Below are positions 18,371 through 27,408 of a stretch of DNA of 64,000 bases, one piece after another (position 1 is the first letter of the stretch; each line of letters opens with the position of its first letter). A program made the position numbers and the translations under genes. The notes under the pieces were generated by a model that did no database searches, had not been told where the DNA came from, and was given only the letters and a program-made list of their open reading frames with translations. This stretch comes from an uncultured Shewanella sp. (GTDB lineage: Bacteria > Pseudomonadota > Gammaproteobacteria > Enterobacterales > Shewanellaceae), in contig CANNEE010000003.1 of the NCBI GenBank assembly GCA_947503555.1, positions 248,001 through 312,000 of the forward strand, read 5' to 3'.

Positions 18371-18975
18371 TAAAACGACTATTCCAGTATTATCAGTTAG
18401 GTTTGATGCTTGATAGTTTAAGACGCTTTACATACGGGGGAGCATACCATATGTCTAAGGACATCCCTTGATAATTATGTAAATAAATTGTTTTTTAATT
18501 ATATGTTGTAATGGCTCTAGCCTCTTATTTTATTGTTGAACATTGAATGTTATAAAGCCTGTCTTAGGGTATCGAAAAGACCCATTGAAGGTCTTTTAGA
18601 AGTTAAAATTCCCTTGGCCTGATTTAATTATAAGGCTCAAAGCTTGGCCTTTTATATCCTTATTATCGTTTAAGGTTAGCAGGAGCTTCGCATGTTTGAT
18701 GCAAGCTAATTCACATTTATCGTATAACTAGCGAGCAATTGGCGTGTCGTTTGTCATTTTTTCCTATGATGTACTCGTTATAGTAAGGTGAACTATTAGG
18801 CCAATTTAAGCTGATTTTTGATGATAATTATGCAATTTGTTGACTAAAAAATCTGTTGACCGGGTTTCAGTATCTAAAGACCTTCATTGCTTGCTTTTTC
18901 TTTCGCTCATTCTATTTGGTTGCAAGTATGAAGATAAATTCGCCAAGTCTATAGATTCTGGTATATGTTTAGTTT
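18371..18975. other. 605-base intergenic region, no gene seen
   Basis: AT-rich spacer between the divergent GGDEF gene and the DUF1289 gene. It should carry both promoters. The only clear structure is a small hairpin at 18575-18597 (AAAAGACC, 7-base loop, GGTCTTTT). Frames are short and lack ribosome binding sites. Confidence 0.6.
18575..18597. terminator. Terminator-like hairpin in a gene-free region
   Basis: Perfect inverted repeat AAAAGACC-CATTGAA-GGTCTTTT. Symmetric A and T ends make it usable in both directions. No annotated gene ends at it, so it may end an untranslated transcript or be incidental. Confidence 0.4.
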
Positions 18976-19254
18976 ATGGAGCAAATTGAATTTTTCGACA
19001 TCCCCAGTCCCTGTGTTGGGGTATGTCAGACGGATAATAGAGGCTATTGCAAAGGCTGTTTACGTAGCCGTGATGAAAGGCTTAATTGGCTAAGTTATTC
19101 GGATGTTAAAAAAAATGATGTGATACGCTTATGTAAGCAACGTAAGCGTCGACGTCAGTTGGCTTATCTAAAGGCTAAAAAACAGGAAATTTTAGCTCAG
19201 CGTACTGCATTAAATGGAGAGTTGGCATTAGGTGATAACAGTGATGAATCATAG
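18976..19254 (+). CDS. DUF1289-family small Cys-rich protein
   Basis: A 92-residue protein with SPCVGVCQTDNRGYCKGCLR, then DERLNW, the DUF1289 signature of four cysteines (C-x3-C-x7-C-x2-C) followed by a conserved tryptophan. The C-terminal half is very basic and helical (KQRKRRRQLAYLKAKKQ). The cysteine pattern suggests binding of zinc or an Fe-S cluster; function in the family is not established. The ATG at 18976 has only a weak ribosome binding site. It converges with the RstB-like kinase gene. Confidence 0.85.
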   Translation: MEQIEFFDIPSPCVGVCQTDNRGYCKGCLRSRDERLNWLSYSDVKKNDVIRLCKQRKRRRQLAYLKAKKQEILAQRTALNGELALGDNSDES

Positions 19255-19272
19255 TGTTCACTATGCCCCTAG

Positions 19273-20589
19273 CTAGAAGGGAGGAAATACTAAGGTAAAA
19301 ATCGTCTGTCCTGGCTGGCTATTGAGAGAGACCTCTCCCTTATGCCGTGACATGATCCGCTTAATTATAGCCAAGCCTAATCCATGTCCTTTATTACCGT
19401 TTTGTTTAGTGGCACTGCGATAAAATGGTTCAAAAATTTTGCTTTGATCTTCTTGCAGAATGCCTTCTCCATCATCTTCAACAGATAGCTTAATTTCATT
19501 TTTCGTTGAATGAGCTAGGGTTATGGTTATTTGCTGTTGAGCGAAACGTTGTGCATTGGTGATCAGGTTTTGTATTGCTCTTTCTACTAGGTTGGGATCA
19601 CCTAAAACGATAAAAGAAACATCGGCAGGATAATCAAATTTAATAGCAATTGCTTGATGGGCCTGTAATCGTGCTATGGTCTGTTTGGTTAAGCCTGTGA
19701 GATCTATCTGTTCAAAACTATGGCTGGCTTGTTGTGACTCAAGACTCGCATAGGTGAGTAGCTCTTGTAGCAAAGTCTCCATCTCTTCTATGTCCTGCTG
19801 CATACCTTCGAAAAACGTTTCTCTGCGCTTGATGTCAGACTCTGGTGTGCAGTGCTGTGGTAGCAGAGCTAAAGCAAATTTGAGCCTGGCTAAAGGCGTA
19901 CGAATTTCATGGGAAACGGCATTTGAGAGGTGCTTTTGGTTTTCGATAAGCTCGCCAATATGGCGAGCCATTTCATTAAAGGTTTCAGCAAGGGGGCGAA
20001 CTTGAGAGCTCATTGCGAGCTTGATACGTGTATTCCACTTAGCTTGCCCTAAACTATGGGCGGCATTTCTGAGAATATTGAGGTCTCTTGATAAAGGCCA
20101 TACCCAGATCAAGGCTACCAGAGCCAACAACAGATAGAAAACTAAGGTAAATAAGGTTCTTAAGCGGGATCTCGGATCTATTTCTATAGGCCCTGACATG
20201 AGAACCTGATCGCCAACGGCGATAAATTGGATCTGCAGATTATCTTCCGGCGTAATCGTAAAGACCTTATCGCTGGTAAGTTGCTGATTTTCTGAAAGCG
20301 AGACCTTTTGTGCCGGCAGCAGTTGTAATGGATAGGCAGCATTAGGCGTAAGCTTATCTAGGTATTGCTGCCGCTCTGTTTTAGGTACCTGTTCAAGTAT
20401 TTGAGCTAAGGCAATTAAGGGAGCATCAAATGCGCCGTTTTCGTCAACACTTTTTTGCCATAGGCTGTCCAACGTCCAGCCGATACCGAGGACACTTAAA
20501 CTGACTAAAAGATATAAGCTGACAAACAGGCGCTTGACCTGTTTGTTTTTTTTGGGCGCTTTGTTCACCGGTGTTATCCATTCCCCCAT
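19273..20589 (-). CDS. Sensor histidine kinase, RstB-like
   Basis: A 438-residue membrane kinase. Two membrane helices at about 22-42 and 144-164 enclose a roughly 100-residue periplasmic sensor. A HAMP segment follows, then HisKA with HLSNAVSHEIRTPLARLKFA (phospho-acceptor His near residue 230) and HATPase_c with NLITNAQRFAQ, DDGEGI and GHGLGLAIIKRI. The overall plan matches RstB/PhoQ-type OmpR-partner kinases. It overlaps the response regulator gene by 16 bases, so they are co-translated. It is the last gene of a four-gene minus-strand operon whose first two genes encode envelope proteins, which points to an envelope or cationic stress signal (inference). Confidence 0.88.
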   Translation of the reverse strand: MGEWITPVNKAPKKNKQVKRLFVSLYLLVSLSVLGIGWTLDSLWQKSVDENGAFDAPLIALAQILEQVPKTERQQYLDKLTPNAAYPLQLLPAQKVSLSENQQLTSDKVFTITPEDNLQIQFIAVGDQVLMSGPIEIDPRSRLRTLFTLVFYLLLALVALIWVWPLSRDLNILRNAAHSLGQAKWNTRIKLAMSSQVRPLAETFNEMARHIGELIENQKHLSNAVSHEIRTPLARLKFALALLPQHCTPESDIKRRETFFEGMQQDIEEMETLLQELLTYASLESQQASHSFEQIDLTGLTKQTIARLQAHQAIAIKFDYPADVSFIVLGDPNLVERAIQNLITNAQRFAQQQITITLAHSTKNEIKLSVEDDGEGILQEDQSKIFEPFYRSATKQNGNKGHGLGLAIIKRIMSRHKGEVSLNSQPGQTIFTLVFPPF

Positions 20590-21290
20590 GCTTCAGGAGC
20601 AAAGAGATAACCCTGACCCCAGACGGTTTTGATCCTAAAAGGTGTTTCTATGTTATCGCCTAGCTTTTTACGTAATCGAGAGATCCTGACATCGATCTTT
20701 CTATCTCGGCCATCAAAATCTATGTTGAGTAGATATTGATAAATATACTGTCGGCTGAGGACTTGTCCTGCTTGTGAGGCTAAAAGCCACAGCAACTCAA
20801 ATTCATGGGCAGTGAGATCAATTTGATTGTCACCCAGGTTAATCACTTGAGTATGAGGGTCGATACTGAGCTTTCCAAAGGTCAGGCAGTGGGATTCTGC
20901 CTTAGGCGGTTGGCTATGTCTTTTAAGGAGATTATTAATACGTGCAACGAGCAGAGCAGGATCGACTGGCTTTACTACATAGTCATCGGCACCAAGAGAT
21001 AGACCTTTGATCTGATCTTCGTTAGTGCCTAGGGCGCTCATCAGCAAAATAGGGCCTGCAAAATAGTCTGGAAGCTGTTCACATAGGCTTAAGCCGTCCA
21101 GTCCTGGCAACATGATATCGAGCAGAATAATGTCCGGATGGTAGCTAATGAGTTTACTCAACACAGTATCCCCACGGCGTTCGACTTCAACATGCATTCC
21201 ATGGGATTTAAGGTAATCGACTATCAGGTTTGCTAAACGAGTGTCATCTTCAACGAGCAATACTCTATGGGTCAATTGAGTTTGGGTCAT
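20574..21290 (-). CDS. OmpR-family response regulator, RstA-like
   Basis: From ATG 21290 a 238-residue protein. The receiver domain has VLLVEDDTRLA (acidic pocket), DIILLDIMLPGLDG (phospho-acceptor Asp) and the lysine in DDYVVKPVDP. The C-terminal winged helix has LTAHEFELLWLLASQAGQVL and ends RIKTVWGQGYLFAPE. The start overlaps the stop of the DUF3019 gene as TAATG, which favours this ATG over an upstream in-frame one at 21305. It should be phosphorylated by the kinase encoded just downstream. Confidence 0.9.
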   Translation of the reverse strand: MTQTQLTHRVLLVEDDTRLANLIVDYLKSHGMHVEVERRGDTVLSKLISYHPDIILLDIMLPGLDGLSLCEQLPDYFAGPILLMSALGTNEDQIKGLSLGADDYVVKPVDPALLVARINNLLKRHSQPPKAESHCLTFGKLSIDPHTQVINLGDNQIDLTAHEFELLWLLASQAGQVLSRQYIYQYLLNIDFDGRDRKIDVRISRLRKKLGDNIETPFRIKTVWGQGYLFAPEAWGNG

Positions 21291-21724
21291 TAAAATAAGC
21301 TCCATGGGTTACGGTAACGTCGACGTACCTTAGGCTCGGATGTTGGCATGACTTTAAATTTCACACCGCCAAGGGGCTGATTGGTTTGTCTGCTAACTAA
21401 AATAAATTGAATATCTTTTTGGGTTATTACCTCAAGGATAAGCGAATCTATCTCATTTGAATCTGGGCAATACTTAGGCAATGCCGGGTAATCGGATAGA
21501 ATACATATGGGTTCTGTTCCATTATATTGCCATGTTAAATCAATTTTTAATGCACACTCAGGCTCAGCTTGACTGCTAATACAGAGCCTTGGGCTGATTT
21601 GCAACAGAGCCCCTCTCTCAGCTTGGGCTGCAAACAGGCTTTTTGAGCTAAACAATATGAAAAGCAATAAAATACTTCTATTAAAATATTGCTGAGCAGT
21701 TGTTTTTAATTGCACTAGTGTCAT
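21290..21724 (-). CDS. DUF3019-family exported protein
   Basis: A 144-residue protein with a hydrophobic N terminus (SILLLFILFSSKSLFAAQA) that looks like a signal peptide. The mature part contains ISPRLCISSQAEPECALKID, WQYNGTEPICIL, and VKFKVMPTSEPKVRRRYRNP, resembling DUF3019, a small family that commonly lies beside OmpR-type two-component genes. Four cysteines may form disulfides in the periplasm. It starts and ends with TAATG overlaps to its neighbours, showing tight coupling with the MipA-like gene and the response regulator. Function unknown; a periplasmic accessory to signalling is an inference from context. Confidence 0.78.
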   Translation of the reverse strand: MTLVQLKTTAQQYFNRSILLLFILFSSKSLFAAQAERGALLQISPRLCISSQAEPECALKIDLTWQYNGTEPICILSDYPALPKYCPDSNEIDSLILEVITQKDIQFILVSRQTNQPLGGVKFKVMPTSEPKVRRRYRNPWSLF

Positions 21725-22605
21725 TAGAATCTGTAAGTTGCACCGATAAATAGGGTGTTGCTATAGCTTTCAAACAATATGGGACTATTGGCTATCTCAT
21801 CTGAAAGCTTAGTGTGTTGTGCTAGGAGTAAAAAATCCCATTGTTCATTGATGTTATAGCGAATACGTCCTTCAACCCTCTGATTAAAGCCAGCATGGGG
21901 GCGATAGACAAAACTCCAAAATAGGTTTTCACTGGGACGAACGCCATAATAGTATTGAATGACCTCTTTGCTCTTCCAATCTAGGCCTAGGGTCAACTCA
22001 AAGTTCCATCTGTCATAGTTAACGTAATATGACCACTGGGCCTCCGCTTGAGTTCCATGGTGAACACCAAAGAGATCTTTGGCTGCAGCTAGTTTGATTA
22101 TTCCGGCTTGGGTAAAGATAAAGAATTCTACACCGCCAAATAGAGTAAAGTGACGGTTTTCTAACTCATTAAATTCATCGGCAAATTCCAGGAAGTGGAT
22201 CTCATCGTCTTCATCTCTAACGACAAAACCTGAATAGAAAAGGCCGGCGGCACTACTTTTCATAAAATAGAAGGGGTCGGCGCTATAGCTGGTGGTGAGG
22301 TTGAAGGTGTAGTTTTCTTCTTCGGCTAAGGTATAGCCGATATTACCATTGTCGAAATACCAGCTCTCTCCATAATAGGTGATGGAAGGTACGATATAGA
22401 GAGGTATGTCGTTATTATTTCTTACAGGGTTGGTTTTCCTACCCCAGCCAAATGCTAAGCCTATGTCCCAGTTTCCTATATCGACGCAATCTTCTTCAAA
22501 ATAGCACAAGCTATCAGATTCATCTGAAGTGGTTTGTTGAGCTAAGGCGGCAAAGCCCGTTGCTAACAAAGTACAAAGGAGTAGTAAGCGTTTTATAACA
22601 ATCAT
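21724..22605 (-). CDS. MipA/OmpV-family outer-membrane protein
   Basis: About 293 residues. A signal peptide MIVIKRLLLLCTLLATGFAA begins at ATG 22605; an in-frame ATG at 22641 would add 12 polar residues. The mature part contains WDIGLAFGWGRKTNPV, DIPLYIVPSITYYGESWYFD and NGNIGYTL, the hallmark opening of the MipA/OmpV family, and ends with aromatic FIGATYRF as outer-membrane barrels do. MipA in E. coli bridges MltA and PBP1B; other members respond to envelope stress and antimicrobial peptides. As first gene of the operon with DUF3019, response regulator and kinase, it is probably both controlled by and informative to that system. Confidence 0.85.
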   Translation of the reverse strand: MIVIKRLLLLCTLLATGFAALAQQTTSDESDSLCYFEEDCVDIGNWDIGLAFGWGRKTNPVRNNNDIPLYIVPSITYYGESWYFDNGNIGYTLAEEENYTFNLTTSYSADPFYFMKSSAAGLFYSGFVVRDEDDEIHFLEFADEFNELENRHFTLFGGVEFFIFTQAGIIKLAAAKDLFGVHHGTQAEAQWSYYVNYDRWNFELTLGLDWKSKEVIQYYYGVRPSENLFWSFVYRPHAGFNQRVEGRIRYNINEQWDFLLLAQHTKLSDEIANSPILFESYSNTLFIGATYRF

Positions 22606-22742
22606 AGAGCAGCCGTGAATAGAACTAGATAACACATGCATATTGTGGCTAGGTTAGCATCTTTTATTCTGCTTATCAGAATAACTCAGCCCCAGATTGC
22701 AAATTGATACATATGTTGTTTATGGGTTATGAAACTTAGGAA

Positions 22743-23579
22743 TCAACTATAGCGCTGACAAAGGCTTAACAAAGCTTGCTGAGCCATGCTGTAGTCCTTA
22801 TTTTTCGGTAAGGCTAGGCCGACACTGCGTTTAAGCTCAATATCACTTAAGGGGCGTAAAACGATAGCATCGTTTTTGTTAATGCTGGCTAAATTTGGCA
22901 CTAAGGCTATGCCTAGGCCTGCACTGACAAGACCCAGGGCATATTCTATGGTCTGAATTCTCGCCCTTACTTGAATCTGTATGCCCTCTAAGTCCATCAA
23001 CTGCTGCAACTGGCTTTGCGCTTCACAGGGAGTACGGTAGATAAAGGCTTGGCCATCGAGGTCGTCCAGATTAACCTGCTTTTTTAAGCTCAGGGGCATA
23101 GCTTGCGGAATAGCTAGAAGATAGTTGTCGTGCCAAATGGGATAGAAATCTTCATTGGAGGTCAGCTCTGTGCTGGTGATAATTCTCGCGTCGCATTTTT
23201 CTTGGGGTTCCACTAAGGTCAGCTCGATATTAGGGCAATTGGCGGTGAAGTCTTTTAAGAGCTGGCTCATTCTGTGAACTCCTAAAGAGCGTATCAAGCC
23301 AAGATTAAATGCGGTTCTTGCTAGAGGTTGCTTAAAGAGTTCGCTGATGGCTTCAGATTCATTGAGTAGCTTTTGTGCCAGAGGGTAGAGACGGTTACCT
23401 GAGGCAGTTGGTGATACGCCTTTACCATGACGGTGAAAGAGTTGCGTATTAAGCTCAGTTTCTAGTTGGCTGATGGCGGCAGAGATAGAGGGTTGAGCTA
23501 TATAGCATTGTTTAGCCGCAGCACTAATACTGCCTTTATCCATGACTGCAATGAAGTACTTGAGTGCCCTTAGGTTCAT
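22743..23579 (-). CDS. LysR-family transcriptional regulator
   Basis: A 278-residue regulator. The N-terminal helix-turn-helix reads MNLRALKYFIAVMDKGSISA, then AAKQCYIAQPSISAAISQLE, typical LysR. The C-terminal effector domain has the usual two-lobe pattern, ending in LVSAGLGIALVPNLA. It is divergent from the glutaryl-CoA dehydrogenase gene with 162 bases between starts, the classic LysR arrangement, so it probably controls that cluster in response to a pathway intermediate such as a glutarate-type acid or CoA ester (inference). Confidence 0.9.
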   Translation of the reverse strand: MNLRALKYFIAVMDKGSISAAAKQCYIAQPSISAAISQLETELNTQLFHRHGKGVSPTASGNRLYPLAQKLLNESEAISELFKQPLARTAFNLGLIRSLGVHRMSQLLKDFTANCPNIELTLVEPQEKCDARIITSTELTSNEDFYPIWHDNYLLAIPQAMPLSLKKQVNLDDLDGQAFIYRTPCEAQSQLQQLMDLEGIQIQVRARIQTIEYALGLVSAGLGIALVPNLASINKNDAIVLRPLSDIELKRSVGLALPKNKDYSMAQQALLSLCQRYS

Positions 23580-23600
23580 TGGATGCCTCGTAATAAGCGG

Positions 23601-23709
23601 CTTACCTTTACGTAAGATATAGGAAAAAACTATTAATGTTAAAGAAAAAGTATATTTCTCCTTTGGGTAAATAGTCCCTATGCTATGAAAATTAGCAATT
23701 GGTTAATTG
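23601..23709. promoter_or_regulatory. Divergent LysR-gcdH control region with two inverted repeats
   Basis: Two short dyads suitable for a LysR tetramer: CTTAC-N6-GTAAG at 23601-23616 and CAATT-N4-AATTG at 23696-23709. The first lies just upstream of the LysR gene, the second 33 bases before gcdH. They differ in sequence, so only one may be a true operator. Confidence 0.3.
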
Positions 23710-23741
23710 TGCATGGCACTCATAGATAAGGATGGTTACAA

Positions 23742-24917
23742 ATGGCGCGTACTCAGTTTGATTGGGCAGATCCTCTACAGTTGGACCTATTACTGACCGA
23801 AGAGGAGCGAATGATCCGCGACTCAGTACATGAATATGCTCAAGACCGTCTGATGAGCCGAGTATTACAGGCTAACCGTGATGAGCACTTTGACCGTGAG
23901 ATTATGAATGAGCTCGGTGAATTAGGCTTGCTCGGTGCGACCTTGCCGGAGAAGTACGGCTGTGCCAATGCAAACTATGTTAGCTATGGTTTAGTGGCTC
24001 GTGAAATTGAGCGCGTCGACAGCGGCTATCGCTCTGCTATGAGTGTGCAGTCATCATTGGTGATGCATCCTATTCATGCCTATGGCAGTGAAGAGCAAAG
24101 GGAAAAGTATCTGCCCAAACTTGCAACAGGAGAGTGGGTTGGCTGTTTTGGTTTGACTGAACCCGATGTGGGCTCAGACCCTGCTGGCATGAAAACCAGA
24201 GCTGAAAAGATCCCAGGAGGCTACCGTCTTACCGGTGCCAAAATGTGGATTACCAATTCGCCGATTGCAGATGTGTTTGTGGTATGGGCCAAGCTTGAAG
24301 GTAAAATTCGTGGCTTTATTTTAGAAAAAGAGTTGAAGGGGCTGAGTGCGCCTAAAATTGAAGGCAAGTTCTCCTTGAGGGCATCGATTACCGGTGAAAT
24401 TGTGATGGATAATGTCGAGGTCGATGAGTCTGCTATTTTGCCCAATGTTGAAGGTTTAAAAGGTCCTTTTGGTTGTCTCAATAAGGCGCGTTATGGCATC
24501 GCATGGGGCGCCTTAGGTGCCGCAGAATTTTGCTGGCATGCTGCGCGCCAATATACCTTAGATAGAATACAGTTTGACCGTCCTTTGGCTGCCAATCAGC
24601 TTATTCAGAAGAAGCTAGCGGATATGCAAACAGAAATTACAACAGGTTTATTTGCTTGTTTGCAGGCGGGGAGGTTGATGGATCAAGGCAAATTACCTGT
24701 TGAAGCTATCTCGCTGATTAAGCGTAACTCCTGTGGTAAAGCCTTGGATATTGCCCGTGTTGCTCGAGATATGCATGGTGGTAATGGCATCAGTGATGAA
24801 TTTCATGTGATTCGCCATGTGATGAATCTTGAAGCGGTGAATACCTACGAAGGTACCCATGATATTCATGCGCTTATCCTTGGCCGTGCACAAACTGGGC
24901 TGCAAGCCTTCTGCTAA
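23742..24917 (+). CDS. gcdH: Glutaryl-CoA dehydrogenase
   Basis: A 391-residue acyl-CoA dehydrogenase. It has [20 protein letters not shown] (FAD and substrate region), [18 protein letters not shown], and the catalytic base E370 in [16 protein letters not shown], where human GCDH also has its glutamate. The opening [20 protein letters not shown] is characteristic of this subfamily. It oxidatively decarboxylates glutaryl-CoA to crotonyl-CoA, passing electrons to ETF; the pathway serves lysine, tryptophan and glutarate degradation. Strong Shine-Dalgarno AAGGATGG. First gene of a cluster running to 29402, divergent from a LysR gene. Confidence 0.92.
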   Translation: MARTQFDWADPLQLDLLLTEEERMIRDSVHEYAQDRLMSRVLQANRDEHFDREIMNELGELGLLGATLPEKYGCANANYVSYGLVAREIERVDSGYRSAMSVQSSLVMHPIHAYGSEEQREKYLPKLATGEWVGCFGLTEPDVGSDPAGMKTRAEKIPGGYRLTGAKMWITNSPIADVFVVWAKLEGKIRGFILEKELKGLSAPKIEGKFSLRASITGEIVMDNVEVDESAILPNVEGLKGPFGCLNKARYGIAWGALGAAEFCWHAARQYTLDRIQFDRPLAANQLIQKKLADMQTEITTGLFACLQAGRLMDQGKLPVEAISLIKRNSCGKALDIARVARDMHGGNGISDEFHVIRHVMNLEAVNTYEGTHDIHALILGRAQTGLQAFC

Positions 24918-25107
24918 TTAACTGTTGGGGTAGGGTTTGCTGCCCCGTTTAAGCTAGCCGCTTTCGTCTAATTCATAAACTGAGATGTGTTTATGCCTAT
25001 GTATTTTAACAAGTGGGTATTTGCATCTATTGAAGGCGAGTCGCCGTTCGGCTAATGGTCAAGTCAGCAGAGCTTAGGTTTTGCTAGGACATGTTAGGTG
25101 AACTAAG

Positions 25108-27366
25108 ATGGAAGATAGAGCGATTGCGCTGGATAGAAACTTTATTGAGCGTGTGGGCAAGCAAGACTTTGAGGCTATTGGTGAGGGCTGGGATCATAGA
25201 AAGCTTGGGTTAACCGACGCCGACTTTATTGGCCTGTTTGAATCGCAGCTGAAAAGTCGATTACTGGATCTCGAGTCCCGTAAAATGCGTGGGCGTAATC
25301 AAGGGTTTTATACCATAGGCAGCTCAGGTCATGAGGGAAATGCCGCCTATGGATTAGCATTTCGTCCTAAGGATATGGCGTTTTTACACTATCGTAGCGG
25401 CGCCTTTGTGATAGAAAGAGGGCGTCATGTCCCAGGTGAGACACTCCTCTATGATATGTTGCTCTCTTTTGCCGCGTCCTGCGAGGATCCCATCTCGGGT
25501 GGGCGCCATAAGGTATTGGGTAGTAAGCAGCTCAATATTCCTCCGCAAACCTCTACCATAGCCTCCCATTTACCTAAATCAGTGGGAGCTGCGCTCAGTA
25601 TTCCCTTAACTGAGCGTATTGGTTTGGCATCTCAAATGCCACTAGATAGTGTCGTGCTGTGTAATTTTGGAGATGCTTCTGCCAATCATGCTAGTGCGCA
25701 AACCGCTATCAATGCTGCGACTTGGGCCGCCTATCAACAGGTGCCTATGCCCTTGGTGTTTATCTGTGAAGATAATGGCATAGGTATTTCTACCCCCACA
25801 CCTAAAGGCTGGATCGCCGCTAATTTTAGTCAGCGTCCGAGTCTGAAATACTTTTACTGTGATGGCAGGGATATTCTTGATTGCTACAAGGTGAGCAAGG
25901 CGGCGGCAGATTATGCCAGGGTCCATAGAAAGCCGGTGTTTTTGCATGTCAGAACCGTGCGTTTGATGGGGCATGCGGGAAGTGATGCTGAAATTGCCTA
26001 TATGAGTGAGGCGCAGATTCTAGCCAATGAAGCGCAAGACCCAATCTTAGTGACGGCTAAGCAGCTTATCGATGCTAACTTGATGACAAGTGAGAAAATC
26101 ATTGAGCTTTATCAATCAATAAAATCGCAAATTGAAGCCATTTCTCGTTTGGCGGTGACTAAGCCTAAACTTGAGAGTGCTGAGCAGGCGATGGCATCGA
26201 TTGTGCCGCCTAAAGTGAGTCTAGATCCTATCCCTGTACTTGATGACCAAAGCCGTCAGCAGCTATTTAAAGCCGACAGGCTGGCATTGAGTAAACCTTT
26301 GCATATGGGCAAGCTTATCAATCTTACGTTAACCGAGATGATGGCAAGATATAAAAATATCGTTGTCTGTGGTGAAGATGTGGGTAAAAAGGGCGGGGTA
26401 TATCATGTCACCTCGCGCCTCGTTGAACGTTTTACTCCCAATCGAGTTATCAATACGCTATTGGATGAAACTTCGATTCTCGGTTTAGCGACAGGTATGG
26501 CTCATAACGGTATTTTACCTATTCCTGAAATTCAATTTCTCGCCTATGTCCATAACGCCGAAGATCAAATTCGTGGTGAGGCGGCAACCTTATCTTTCTT
26601 CTCTAATGGACAATTTACCAACCCTATGGTGATACGCATTGCAGGACTTGCATACCAGAAAGGCTTTGGAGGACATTTTCATAATGATAATTCCTTTGCC
26701 GTTTTCCGCGATATTCCAGGTTTGATTATTGCTTGCCCCTCTAACGGCCGTGATGCCATGTTGATGCTGAGAGAGTGCGTACGTTTAGCCAGGGAAGAGC
26801 AAAGGGTGGTGATTTTTTTAGAGCCGATAGCCCTTTATATGACAAGGGACCTGCACCACGAAAATGATGGCCTCTGGAGTCACCATTATCTGCCCGAAGC
26901 CGCTGCAGAGAATGATACTAAAGGGCAAATTCCTTTAGCTGAGGTGGAGGAGTTTGGTAATGGTGATGAGCTGGCTATCATCAGTTATGCCAATGGTTAT
27001 TACCTTAGTCGTCAAGCAGAAAAAGAGCTGGCGGAGTTGGGTATTGCCTGCCGCGTTATCGACTTACGCTGGTTGGCGCCGCTCAATGAGTCGGCCATTA
27101 TTGAAGCTGCGAAGGCTTGTCGTCATCTCTTGATAGTGGATGAATGCAGAAAAACAGGCTCTATCAGTGAGGCGATAGTCACCTGTTTGCATGAAGCCTT
27201 AGGTGAGGCATGTCCGCCTTTAGCGCGGATTACCGCCGATGATTGCTTTATTCCCCTAGCCGATGCCGCCACCCTGCCACTGCCTAGCAAAGCTCAGATA
27301 GTGGAAGCGGCGGTTGAGTTAGTAGGGCACAACAGTTCGGTGGCACAGTTGAAGCAAAAAGCTTGA
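25108..27366 (+). CDS. Fused alpha-beta E1 component of a 2-oxoacid dehydrogenase
   Basis: A 752-residue thiamine diphosphate enzyme with both E1 subunits in one chain. Alpha part (1-370): HYRSGAFVIERG, then the ThDP motif GDASANH (188-194) ending near EDNGIGIS (N223). Beta part (from about 395): ITEM-type start LINLTLTEMMARYKNIVVCG, DETSILGLATGMAHNG, EIQFLAYVHNAEDQIRGEAA, and a C-terminal transketolase domain with IDLRWLAPLNESAIIEA. The architecture is like branched-chain or 2-oxoisovalerate E1 fusions. No E2 or E3 gene is in the cluster, so it must borrow these from another complex or work differently. Behind gcdH, a substrate such as 2-oxoadipate, which would give glutaryl-CoA, is attractive but is inference. 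Confidence 0.85.
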   Translation: MEDRAIALDRNFIERVGKQDFEAIGEGWDHRKLGLTDADFIGLFESQLKSRLLDLESRKMRGRNQGFYTIGSSGHEGNAAYGLAFRPKDMAFLHYRSGAFVIERGRHVPGETLLYDMLLSFAASCEDPISGGRHKVLGSKQLNIPPQTSTIASHLPKSVGAALSIPLTERIGLASQMPLDSVVLCNFGDASANHASAQTAINAATWAAYQQVPMPLVFICEDNGIGISTPTPKGWIAANFSQRPSLKYFYCDGRDILDCYKVSKAAADYARVHRKPVFLHVRTVRLMGHAGSDAEIAYMSEAQILANEAQDPILVTAKQLIDANLMTSEKIIELYQSIKSQIEAISRLAVTKPKLESAEQAMASIVPPKVSLDPIPVLDDQSRQQLFKADRLALSKPLHMGKLINLTLTEMMARYKNIVVCGEDVGKKGGVYHVTSRLVERFTPNRVINTLLDETSILGLATGMAHNGILPIPEIQFLAYVHNAEDQIRGEAATLSFFSNGQFTNPMVIRIAGLAYQKGFGGHFHNDNSFAVFRDIPGLIIACPSNGRDAMLMLRECVRLAREEQRVVIFLEPIALYMTRDLHHENDGLWSHHYLPEAAAENDTKGQIPLAEVEEFGNGDELAIISYANGYYLSRQAEKELAELGIACRVIDLRWLAPLNESAIIEAAKACRHLLIVDECRKTGSISEAIVTCLHEALGEACPPLARITADDCFIPLADAATLPLPSKAQIVEAAVELVGHNSSVAQLKQKA

Positions 27367-27408
27367 TATAACAGCGAGTCGCTTATTTTGAGCGAAGGAA
27401 GAATATTC

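Noticed and set aside
24918-24960. Possible terminator after gcdH (GGGG...CCCC)
   Set aside because: The stem is only four pairs with a large loop; not convincing.
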